Source: Streptomyces spirodelae
Lineage (GTDB): Bacteria; Actinomycetota; Actinomycetes; Streptomycetales; Streptomycetaceae
Direction of reading: 5' to 3'
Assembly (NCBI RefSeq): GCF_017676385.1
Contig: NZ_JAFFZN010000044.1
Location: 1-43,114 of the forward strand
Length of the DNA: 43,114 bases
This document shows positions 7,898 to 14,802 of this stretch, in pieces. Positions within the stretch are counted from its first letter, which is position 1. The number at the start of each line of letters is the position of its first letter. Made by a program: the position numbers and the translations under genes. The notes under the pieces were generated by a model. That model was not told where the DNA came from, did not search any database, and saw only the letters and a list, made by a program, of their open reading frames with translations.

Positions 7898-9199
7898 TCA
7901 GAGGTCGACCTCTTTCATGAGCATGCCGACTTCGGTGTTGGTGAGGCGCCGGAGCCATCCGGACTTCTGGTCACCAAGGGCGATGGGCCCGAAACGGGTC
8001 CGCACCAGCTTGTCCACCGGAAAACCCGCCTCGGCCAGCATGCGCCGCACAATGTGCTTGCGGCCCTCGTGGAGGGAAACCTCCACGAGGTAGTTCTTGC
8101 CGGTGTTCTCGACGACCTTGAAGTGGTCGGCCCGCGCATAGCCGTCGTCCAGCCGGATACCGGCCTTCAGCTGCTTGCCCAGGTCCCGGGGCAGGGGGCC
8201 CTGGATCGCGGCAAGGTAGGTCTTGGTGACGCCGTAGCGGGGGTGGGTGAGGCGGTGGGCCAGCTCACCGTGGTTGGTGAGCAGGATGATCCCCTCCGTC
8301 TCGGTGTCGAGGCGGCCCACGTGGAAGAGCCGGGTCTCCCGGTTCTGTACGTAGTCGCCCAGGCACTGGCGGCCCTCGGGGTCCTCCATGGAGGCGACGA
8401 CCCCGGCGGGCTTGTTGAGGGCGAAGAAGATGTAGGACTGGGTCGCGATGGTCAGCCCGTCGACCTTGATCTCGTCCTTGGCGGGGTCGACGCGCAGGCC
8501 CTGCTCGCGGACGATCTCGCCGTTGACCTCGACCCTGGCCTGCTCGACGAGCTCCTCGCAGGCGCGCCGAGAGCCCATGCCCGCGCGGGCCAGCACCTTC
8601 TGCAGGCGCTCGCCCTCCTGCTCGCCGAAGGTCTTGGGGAGCTTGACCGGGGGCTTGCTGTGGCGGGCCCGGTTGCGCTCCTCGATCTTGGCCTCGTACT
8701 CGCGGGGGCGCGCGGGCGCGGAGACCTTGCGGGCGCGTGCCTTGGGTGCGCCGCTCTTGGTCACGTCCTTGCGGACGTTGCTCTTGGCGCCGCCGGGCTT
8801 GCCGCCGGTGCCCTTCGGGGCACCGGGCCGGGGACCGCCGGCCTTCGGGGCACCGGCCTTGGGAGCGCCGGGCTTGCCTGCCGGCTTTCCGCTCGCGGGC
8901 TTTCCGCTCGCGGGCTTTCCGCTCGCGGGCTTTCCGCTCGCGGGCTTTCCGCCGCCGGGCTGGCCGCCGCCCTGGGTGTAGCGGCGCTCCTCGGGGCGGA
9001 GCGGCCGGGAGCCCGAGGACTGCTGCCGCCCTCGCTGCCCGCCGCCCTGGCCCCGCTCGCCGCGGGGCGCGCCCTGGCCTCGGGGGGCGCCCTGACCGCG
9101 CTGGCCGCCTTGCCCGGGCCGGCCCCCCTGGCCGGCGCGTCCCGCGCCGCCCTGCTTGCCGCCTCGGTTTCCGCCGGTGTTCCTGCCGCTGCTTCGCAT
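7898..9199 (-). CDS. RluB/RsuA-family pseudouridine synthase with long basic tail
   Basis: Predicted 23S rRNA pseudouridine synthase (position 2605-type). From the ATG at 9199, whose A is shared with the scpB stop (TGATG), it has 433 aa. Residues 1-195 are a Gly/Gln/Arg/Lys/Pro/Ala low-complexity extension, including five GKPAS-type repeats (about residues 84-107). An S4 RNA-binding domain follows at about 197-245 (ERLQKVLARAGMGSRRACE). The synthase domain carries the catalytic Asp298 in GRLDTETEG, then THPRYGVTKTY and EGRKHIVRRML. Typical members are about 250 aa, so nearly half of this protein is extension. It is coupled to scpB, as in many actinobacteria and firmicutes. Confidence 0.93.
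   Translation of the reverse strand: MRSSGRNTGGNRGGKQGGAGRAGQGGRPGQGGQRGQGAPRGQGAPRGERGQGGGQRGRQQSSGSRPLRPEERRYTQGGGQPGGGKPASGKPASGKPASGKPASGKPAGKPGAPKAGAPKAGGPRPGAPKGTGGKPGGAKSNVRKDVTKSGAPKARARKVSAPARPREYEAKIEERNRARHSKPPVKLPKTFGEQEGERLQKVLARAGMGSRRACEELVEQARVEVNGEIVREQGLRVDPAKDEIKVDGLTIATQSYIFFALNKPAGVVASMEDPEGRQCLGDYVQNRETRLFHVGRLDTETEGIILLTNHGELAHRLTHPRYGVTKTYLAAIQGPLPRDLGKQLKAGIRLDDGYARADHFKVVENTGKNYLVEVSLHEGRKHIVRRMLAEAGFPVDKLVRTRFGPIALGDQKSGWLRRLTNTEVGMLMKEVDL
8884..8958. repeat. 15-bp coding tandem repeat in the rluB-type gene
   Basis: Four perfect copies of GCTTTCCGCTCGCGG (plus-strand view) and a fifth with changes. They encode GKPAS units in the basic N-terminal extension. The unit length of 15 keeps the frame when copy number changes. 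Confidence 0.9.
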
Positions 9200-9912
9200 C
9201 AATGTTCCGTCTGGGAGTCGGGGGAAGGATCGTCTACGTCGAACGACGGCATACCTTCCTGGGTCTCCCCCTCCACGGCCTCCGCTTCCGGAAGGAAGGG
9301 CGCCAGCTCCGGAAGCTCGTCCAGGCCGCGCAGGCCCATCCGCTCCAGAAAGTAATGCGTCGTCCTGTAAAGGATCGCACCTGTTTCGGGTTCCGTGCCC
9401 GCCTCCTCCAGCAGACCCCGCTGGAGGAGGGTGCGCATCACGCCGTCGCAGTTCACTCCGCGTACGGCGGAGACCCTGGAGCGGCTGACCGGCTGCCGGT
9501 AGGCGACGACGGCGAGCGTCTCCAGCGCGGCCTGGGTCAGCCGGGCCTGCTGCCCGTCGAGGACGAAGCGCTCGACCGCGTCCGCGTAGTCACCGCGTGT
9601 GTAGAAGCGCCAACCGCCCGCGACCAGGCGCAGTTCGAAGCCGCGGCCCTGTGTGGTGTATTCGTCGGCGAGCTCACGCAGCGCGTCGGAGACCTCACGG
9701 GGGCGCCGCTGGAGGACCTTGGCCAGGTGCTCGGGGGTGGCGGGCTCGTCCACGACCATCAGGACGGCCTCCAGCGCGGGCTTGAGCGGCAGCTGTGCGG
9801 CCTCCAGGGCTCCGGCGGGCTCCGGGTCCGCCTGGTCGCGGGCAGCCTCGGCGACGGCTTCCTGCACCTCGTAGCTCTCGGACCTCTCGTCGGTCCGGGT
9901 GGTCTCAGTCAT
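9199..9912 (-). CDS. scpB: Segregation and condensation protein B
   Basis: Winged-helix (kite) subunit that binds ScpA in the SMC complex for chromosome compaction. 237 aa. Core from about residue 40 (LKPALEAVLMVVDEPAT), then GGWRFYTRGDY, LTQAALETLAVVAYRQPVSR, the VRGVNCDGVMRTLLQRGLLEE helix-turn segment and ETGAILYRTTHYFLERMGL, all typical. The N-terminal 35 residues are acidic and variable. The start overlaps the scpA stop by 8 bases and the stop touches the next start, so scpA, scpB and the synthase are coupled. Confidence 0.95.
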   Translation of the reverse strand: MTETTRTDERSESYEVQEAVAEAARDQADPEPAGALEAAQLPLKPALEAVLMVVDEPATPEHLAKVLQRRPREVSDALRELADEYTTQGRGFELRLVAGGWRFYTRGDYADAVERFVLDGQQARLTQAALETLAVVAYRQPVSRSRVSAVRGVNCDGVMRTLLQRGLLEEAGTEPETGAILYRTTHYFLERMGLRGLDELPELAPFLPEAEAVEGETQEGMPSFDVDDPSPDSQTEH

Positions 9913-10984
9913 CCTTGCGCTCCCCTGGCTCCTGGTCGAACTCGTCGGTCACCAGCGGCTCGGTGTCCGCCGTGCCGCTCCATCTGACGAGGAGCGCGCC
10001 CAGCGCCTCGTCCTGCTCCAGCGCGACCGCCCGCTCCCGGTACAGCTCCAGCAGCGCGAGGAAGCGCGCGACCACGGTGAGGGTGTCGGGGGCGTCCTCG
10101 GTCAGCTCCTGGAAGCTGGCCTCACCCCGCTCCCGCAGCCGGGCGACGACCACTTCGGCCTGTTCGCGGACGCTGACGAGCGGAGCGTGGATGTGCTCGA
10201 CGTACACCTGCGGTCTGGGCTTGGGCCGCATCGCCTTGACGGCCAGCTTGGCGAACCCCTCGGGGCCGACGCTGAGCGCCACTTCGGGCAGCAGCTCCGC
10301 GTGGTGCGGTTCCAGGCCCACGGTACGGGGGTGGCGCCGGGCCTCCTCGTCCAGCCGGGCAGCGAAGATGCCGGCGATCTCCTTGTAGGCGCGGTACTGG
10401 AGGAGCCGTGCGAAGAGCAGGTCCCTGGCCTCCAGCAGTGCCAGGTCCGCCTCGTCCTCCACCTCGGCCTGGGGCAGCAGCCGCGCGGCCTTGAGGTCGA
10501 GCAGGGTTGCTGCGACGACGAGGAACTCGGTGGTCTGGTCGAGATCCCACTCCGGGCCCATGGCCCGGATGTGGGCCATGAACTCGTCCGTGACCTTGGA
10601 GAGGGCGACTTCGGTGACGTCCAGCTTGTGCTTGGAGATCAGCTGGAGCAACAGGTCGAAGGGGCCCTCGAAGTTGTCGAGCACGACCCGGAAGCGGCCG
10701 TCGTCGGGCTCGTCCTCGCGCTCCTTCGCCGGTTCCTCGGGCACCGGATGGGCGGCGGCCTGTTCCGGTTCGGCCGCAGGCTCATCCGGCTGGGCGGCGG
10801 CCTGTTCCGGTTCGGCCGCCGGCTGTTCCGGCACGGGGGCCGGGACGGCCGGTGGGGGTGCCTGGGCAGGTGCGGCGGGCGCCGCTGCCAGGGGCTCCGG
10901 TTCCGACTCGTACGCCGCTCCGGGCCCCCGCCCCAGCGGTCGGCGGGAGCCCCGGCTGCGGAGTGCGTCGTCAGGAGTGGGCAT
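9905..10984 (-). CDS. scpA: Segregation and condensation protein A
   Basis: Kleisin subunit of the SMC-ScpAB condensin. 359 aa. The kleisin domain begins at about residue 97 with FRVVLDNFEGPFDLLLQLI, followed by KLDVTEVALSKVTDEFM and FLVVAATLLDLKAARLLP. The C-terminal winged helix has FQELTEDAPDTLTVVARFLALLELYRE. Residues 25-95 are an Ala/Pro/Glu/Gln-rich tail with two AAEPEQAAA repeats, so the protein is longer than typical (about 260 aa). The ATG at 10984 lacks a strong ribosome site; other in-frame starts downstream would shorten only the tail. It lies 25 bases behind the RHH-protein gene. Confidence 0.94.
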   Translation of the reverse strand: MPTPDDALRSRGSRRPLGRGPGAAYESEPEPLAAAPAAPAQAPPPAVPAPVPEQPAAEPEQAAAQPDEPAAEPEQAAAHPVPEEPAKEREDEPDDGRFRVVLDNFEGPFDLLLQLISKHKLDVTEVALSKVTDEFMAHIRAMGPEWDLDQTTEFLVVAATLLDLKAARLLPQAEVEDEADLALLEARDLLFARLLQYRAYKEIAGIFAARLDEEARRHPRTVGLEPHHAELLPEVALSVGPEGFAKLAVKAMRPKPRPQVYVEHIHAPLVSVREQAEVVVARLRERGEASFQELTEDAPDTLTVVARFLALLELYRERAVALEQDEALGALLVRWSGTADTEPLVTDEFDQEPGERKDD

Positions 10985-11009
10985 CGCAGGCAGCGTACTG
11001 GCAAGCAGG

Positions 11010-11702
11010 TCAGCGCCCGCGCAACCGCCGTACGAGAATGCTCGCGTCTCCTCGCGATTCGAGATCGGCCAGCACGACGGCGACGGCCTCGCGCACGATC
11101 CGGCCGCGGTCGACGGCGAGTCCGTGTTCGCCGCGCAGCACGAGCCGGGCGTGCTCGAGGTCCATCAGCTCCTCGGCCGAGACATAAACCGTGATCTTCT
11201 CGTCGTGCCGTTCGCGTCCGCTGGGGCGGCGGGCAGCCCGGCCGCGGCGGGAGGCGGCAGGTGCCGGCGCTGCGGAGGACGAGGCGGCCGACGCCGAAGC
11301 GCCTGTCGCCTGGCGGCCCTTGGCCGCACCACCGCGTCGGCCGGCCCGTTCGGCCGGTGCGGGAACGGCCTGTTGGGGCGGAGCGGCGGCGCGCTGCTCG
11401 TCCGTCTTGGCTCCGCCACGCGTCCCGCGGACAGTACGACGGCCGCCGCTCACCGGCTCACCGCCGAGTTCACCGGTCTCGGCCGCCACCGCCTGTCCGT
11501 CCGTGCCGGCCTCCGGATCAGGCTCGGAGGCGGGAGCGGGCACCTTGGGTCCCGGGGACGGCGCGGCCGGCGCCGGGCCCGGCTGCGGGGTCTCCCCGTT
11601 GGTCTGGCCGGCCTGTGCGGACGGCTCCTGTTGCGGCGCCGAGGGCTGTACGGCGGCACCGCCGGTCGTACGGAACAATTCGTCGGCTGCCGGGAGACTC
11701 AC
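11010..11702 (-). CDS. Ribbon-helix-helix-like protein coupled to parA
   Basis: 230 aa, GTG start overlapping the parA stop (GTGA). Residues 1-160 are Ala/Pro/Gln-rich and mostly disordered, apart from a short N-terminal motif (LPAADELFRTTGG). The last 65 residues read as a ribbon-helix-helix or CopG-like fold: strand KITVYVS, helix A EELMDLEHARLVL, then a turn and helix B DRGRIVREAVAVVLADLES. This is my fold reading, not a database hit. RHH proteins pair with ParA ATPases in several plasmid partition systems, so a DNA-binding partner for the adjacent ParA is plausible. The gene sits between parA and scpA in one transcription direction. It could instead be a transcriptional regulator of the operon. 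Confidence 0.72.
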   Translation of the reverse strand: MSLPAADELFRTTGGAAVQPSAPQQEPSAQAGQTNGETPQPGPAPAAPSPGPKVPAPASEPDPEAGTDGQAVAAETGELGGEPVSGGRRTVRGTRGGAKTDEQRAAAPPQQAVPAPAERAGRRGGAAKGRQATGASASAASSSAAPAPAASRRGRAARRPSGRERHDEKITVYVSAEELMDLEHARLVLRGEHGLAVDRGRIVREAVAVVLADLESRGDASILVRRLRGR

Positions 11703-12907
11703 TCGGCGTGGCACCGGGCGAGCACCTCCCTGGCGAGCTGGCGATAGGCGGCGGCACCGACGGAGTTGGAGGCGTAGGTGGTGATCGGCTCGCCCGCGAC
11801 GGTGGTCTCGGGGAAGCGGACGGTGCGCCCGATGACGGTGTGGTAGACGTTGTCGTCGAACGCCTCCACGACCCGGGCGAGCACCTCGCGGCTGTGCACG
11901 GTCCGCGAGTCGTACATCGTCGCCAGAATGCCGTCCAGCTCCAGTTCGGGGTTGAGCCGCTCCTGCACCTTCTCGATCGTCTCGGTGAGCAGCGCGACGC
12001 CGCGCAGCGCGAAGAACTCGCACTCCAGCGGCACGATCACCTTGTGCGCCGCGGTGAGCGCGTTGACGGTGAGCAGGCCGAGCGAGGGCTGGCAGTCGAT
12101 GACGATGAAGTCGTAGTCGTTGAGCAGCGGGCCCAGCGCGCGCTGGAGTGTCGACTCCCGGGCCACCTCGCTGACGAGCTGCACCTCGGCTGCCGACAGG
12201 TCGATATTGCTGGGCAGCAGGTCCATCCCGGCCACCGCGGTCTTCAGCAGCACCTCGTCGGGTGCCAGGCCGCGCTCCATCAGGAGGTTGTAGACCGTCA
12301 GGTCCAGCTCCATGGGGTTGACACCGAGGCCGACCGAGAGCGCGCCCTGCGGGTCGAAGTCGACGAGCAGTACACGGCGTCCGTATTCGGCGAGGGCCGC
12401 TCCCAGATTGATGGTCGACGTCGTCTTGCCGACGCCGCCCTTCTGGTTGCACATCGCGATGATCTTGGCCGGGCCGTGTTCGTTCACCGGGCCCGGGATC
12501 GGGAAGTACGGCAGCGGGCGCCCGGTGGGGCCGATGCGCTCACGGCGCTGGCGCGCGGCGTCGGGTGCGAGCGTGGCCGCGTACTCCGGATCGGGTTCGT
12601 ACTCCGCGTCCGGGTCGTAGAAGTGACCCTCGGGCAGTTCGCCGTAGTTGGGGTCGTAGTGCGGGTCACTGTAGTCGGCGAAACGCTCGGCGGACTGACC
12701 GTTCGCAGCGTCGCCGGCCGTGGCGTTCACGTGTTGGCCGTCCGTGCTCTGGTTGGCTGTCATGGTGGGCGTCGGGTTCTGGTGGGCTGCGAAGGTGCGG
12801 ACAGCAACGGAGCCGACACCCTCGGGTCCTGTGGGACCTGAGGACCCCTGGCCTCGTACAGGCGCTCCTGGTTGACCACCCCCGGGAGAAAATGTCGACT
12901 CGTTCAC
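11699..12907 (-). CDS. ParA/Soj-family ATPase
   Basis: MinD/ParA ATPase, 402 aa. The GTG at 12907 is supported by GGAGG at 12919-12923; earlier in-frame starts have no such site. Residues 1-145 are a variable extension rich in Asp, Tyr, Glu and Pro (DPHYDPNYGELPEGHFYDPD). The deviant Walker A motif is KGGVGKTT (156-163), then VLLVDFDPQGALSVGLG (Walker A') and FIVIDCQPSLGLLTVNAL (Walker B region), and the C-terminal GEPITTYAS is typical of Soj proteins. It is not next to a ParB gene or parS sites, so it is probably not the origin-proximal ParA. Its operon partners are the RHH-like protein, ScpA and ScpB. Confidence 0.92.
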   Translation of the reverse strand: MNESTFSPGGGQPGAPVRGQGSSGPTGPEGVGSVAVRTFAAHQNPTPTMTANQSTDGQHVNATAGDAANGQSAERFADYSDPHYDPNYGELPEGHFYDPDAEYEPDPEYAATLAPDAARQRRERIGPTGRPLPYFPIPGPVNEHGPAKIIAMCNQKGGVGKTTSTINLGAALAEYGRRVLLVDFDPQGALSVGLGVNPMELDLTVYNLLMERGLAPDEVLLKTAVAGMDLLPSNIDLSAAEVQLVSEVARESTLQRALGPLLNDYDFIVIDCQPSLGLLTVNALTAAHKVIVPLECEFFALRGVALLTETIEKVQERLNPELELDGILATMYDSRTVHSREVLARVVEAFDDNVYHTVIGRTVRFPETTVAGEPITTYASNSVGAAAYRQLAREVLARCHAE

Positions 12908-12980
12908 AAGTCGTCGTACCTCCAATGGTGACCAGGAAATTTCTCGACTAGTCAGCGTGACACCATGCCGACGGTTGGCG

Positions 12981-13010
12981 ACTCTATGGCGTGTCGGCGG
13001 TCCGCAGCAA
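12981..13010 (-). promoter_or_regulatory. Candidate promoter of the parA-scpAB operon
   Basis: Minus strand TTGCTG (13005-13010), 18-base spacer, TAGAGT (12981-12986). This would place the start about 67 bases before the parA GTG. Each hexamer matches 4 of 6 consensus bases. Confidence 0.35.
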
Positions 13011-13166
13011 CACAATCCGCCTCAGACGGCCCGATGTGTCGGTATGCGAGCCCCCCGATGTCAAGAGGCTCCCGGGTGACGTGCGGGTGGTTTCCCGGGT
13101 GGGCAAAAAGGTCGGACAGTTACGTTACGGGCAAGTTGGGTCGACGTCCCGGGGACACGACGACGC

Positions 13167-13202
13167 CACCGTCCGGACCTTCCCTCCAAGGTCCGGACGG
13201 TG
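13167..13202 (-). terminator. Strong hairpin downstream of ald
   Basis: Perfect 15-bp stem CACCGTCCGGACCTT, 6-base loop, AAGGTCCGGACGGTG. It lies 90 bases past the ald stop. There is no T tract on the minus strand, so Streptomyces-type termination is the likely role. A protein-binding palindrome is the alternative. Confidence 0.6.
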
Positions 13203-13292
13203 ACGTGAGGTTGCTGACGTTGACGCCGGGGGTTGACCCCGGCCGCAGGCTCTGTCCCAGCCTGTGCCGTCAGCGCACCGATGGGCCGGGAG

Positions 13293-14417
13293 TCAGCCCA
13301 GCAGCGTGGCGATGTCCCGCACCGGCAGGCCGTGCGCCTCGCCGACGGGGCCGTAAGTGACCTCTCCCTCATGCGCGTTGAGGCCCTTGGCCAGCGCCGG
13401 GTCGCGGCGCAGCGCGTCCCGCCAGCCGTGGTTGGCCAGCTCCACGATGTAGGGCAGTGTCGCGTTGGTCAGCGCGTGCGTCGAGGTGTTGGGCACGGCG
13501 CCGGGCATGTTGGCGACGCAGTAGAAGACCGAGTCGTGGACCCGGAAGGTCGGCTCGGCGTGGGTGGTCGGCCGCGAGTCCTCGAAGCAGCCGCCCTGGT
13601 CGATCGCGATGTCGACAAGGACACTTCCCGGCTTCATCCGGGAGACCAGCTCGTTGCTGATCAGCTTCGGGGCCTTGGCGCCCGGGATGAGCACGGCACC
13701 CACCACGAGATCGGCGTCGAGCACCGCACGCTCCAGCTCGAAGGCGTTGGAGGTGATGGTGCGCACCCGGTTGCCGAAGATCTTGTCGGCCTCGCGGAGC
13801 TTGTTGACGTCCTTGTCCAGCAGCGTGACGTGGAAACCGAGGCCGACGGCGATCTGGGTGGCGTTCCAGCCGGAGACCCCGCCGCCGATGACGACCGCGC
13901 GGCCCGGGTTGACGCCGGGCACGCCGCCGGGCAGCACGCCGCGGCCGCCCGCCGAGGCCATCAGGTGGTAGGCGCCGACCTGCGGTGCGATGCGGCCCGC
14001 GACCTCCGACATCGGGGCGAGCAGCGGCAGCGTCCGGTTGGCAGGCTCGACCGTCTCGTAGGCGATGGCCGTGGTGCCCGATTCCAACAGCGCGTCGGTG
14101 CACTCACGGGAGGCGGCGAGGTGGAGGTAGGTGAAGAGGGTCTGGTCCTTGCGGAGCCTGTGGTACTCCTCGGCCACCGGCTCCTTGACCTTCAGCAGCA
14201 GGTCGGCGGTGGCCCACACCTCGTCCGCCGTGCCCAGGATGGTGGCGCCGGCTGCTGTGTACTCGGCGTCGGGGATGGAGGAGCCGGCTCCGGCTCCCTG
14301 TTCCACGAACACCTCGTGCCCGTTCCGCACCAGCTCGTTGACCCCGGCCGGGGTGATGGCGACACGGAACTCGTTGTTCTTGACCTCGCGGGGGATACCG
14401 ACCTTCACGTCGATCAC
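13293..14417 (-). CDS. ald: Alanine dehydrogenase
   Basis: NAD-dependent interconversion of L-alanine and pyruvate plus ammonium. 374 aa, the family length. Motifs: MIDVKVGIPREVKNNEFRV at the N-terminus, the catalytic Lys in LLLKVKEP, LFTYLHLA, the catalytic His in PVEL-type context replaced here by LHLAASRECTD, the nucleotide-binding VIGGGVSGWNAT (GxGxxG-like), and VDIAIDQGGCFE near the end. The GTG at 14417 begins VIDVKVG. It has its own candidate promoter and a hairpin behind it, so it is probably monocistronic. Ald is often induced by alanine or by low oxygen through a nearby regulator, but none is encoded here. Confidence 0.95.
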   Translation of the reverse strand: MIDVKVGIPREVKNNEFRVAITPAGVNELVRNGHEVFVEQGAGAGSSIPDAEYTAAGATILGTADEVWATADLLLKVKEPVAEEYHRLRKDQTLFTYLHLAASRECTDALLESGTTAIAYETVEPANRTLPLLAPMSEVAGRIAPQVGAYHLMASAGGRGVLPGGVPGVNPGRAVVIGGGVSGWNATQIAVGLGFHVTLLDKDVNKLREADKIFGNRVRTITSNAFELERAVLDADLVVGAVLIPGAKAPKLISNELVSRMKPGSVLVDIAIDQGGCFEDSRPTTHAEPTFRVHDSVFYCVANMPGAVPNTSTHALTNATLPYIVELANHGWRDALRRDPALAKGLNAHEGEVTYGPVGEAHGLPVRDIATLLG

Positions 14418-14497
14418 GGTCCTTCACTCAGGGTGCAGAAGGCAGAGAAAGCCGGGTCGCGCATGCTCGAAAACACCGGGGGGACCGCGGCTCGACC

Positions 14498-14525
14498 AGT
14501 CTAATGAAGGAAGCTGAGCTGTCCA
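14498..14525 (-). promoter_or_regulatory. Candidate ald promoter
   Basis: Minus strand TGGACA (14520-14525), 16-base spacer, TAGACT (14498-14503). Initiation would fall about 74 bases before the ald start. TGGACA matches 5 of 6 and TAGACT 4 of 6 consensus bases. Confidence 0.42.
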
Positions 14526-14528
14526 GCC

Positions 14529-14723
14529 TTACAAACGGTCGATCTTTTTCGAGATTGCTATACGTTTCGCAGGTTGCTGGTGAGGAGGCGTGGACAGGCC
14601 GCCGTAGACGTCGCGGACAGCCGTCCAGTGGCGCTCGTCACACCACACACCGGGTACCCAAGGACGCCGTTCCGCTTCTCCACTGCCATGGGTTGTCAAC
14701 TGCCATGGGTTCTCAACTGCCAC
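14529..14723 (-). CDS. Possible small ORF, 64 aa, uncertain
   Basis: A frame of 64 aa (begins MAVENPWQLTTHG, ends AISKKIDRL) covers about half of the 385-base gap 14418-14802 between ald and the STAND gene. Its middle codons (VWCDERHWTAVRDVYGGLST) have the G/C third-position bias of coding DNA, but both ends do not. The start falls in a 17-bp tandem repeat and has no clear ribosome site. The C-terminus overlaps the region just upstream of the candidate ald promoter. I do not recognise the protein. The rest of the gap holds only the repeat and the ald promoter. Confidence 0.25.
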   Translation of the reverse strand: MAVENPWQLTTHGSGEAERRPWVPGVWCDERHWTAVRDVYGGLSTPPHQQPAKRIAISKKIDRL

Positions 14724-14733
14724 TGATCCTCAG
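14683..14733. repeat. 17-bp tandem repeat, three units
   Basis: CTGCCATGGGTTGTCAA, then CTGCCATGGGTTCTCAA, then a third copy that agrees at about two thirds of positions, followed by a final CTGCCA. Noncoding unless the 64-aa frame is real. Confidence 0.8.
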
Positions 14734-14802
14734 CTGCCACGAGGCAGGTGCTCCCCCACTCAGGCCCGGCTCAGGACCGGCTCACGGCGGCTCCGCCCCG
14801 GC

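Larger units (their letters stand above)
12908..13292. other. 385-base intergenic region between ald and parA
   Basis: Holds the candidate parA promoter (12981-13010), a 15-bp perfect hairpin (13167-13202) and a shorter GCCGGGG/CCCCGGC stem near 13224-13243. I see no gene in it: short frames on both strands lack ribosome sites and recognisable content. Confidence 0.6.
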
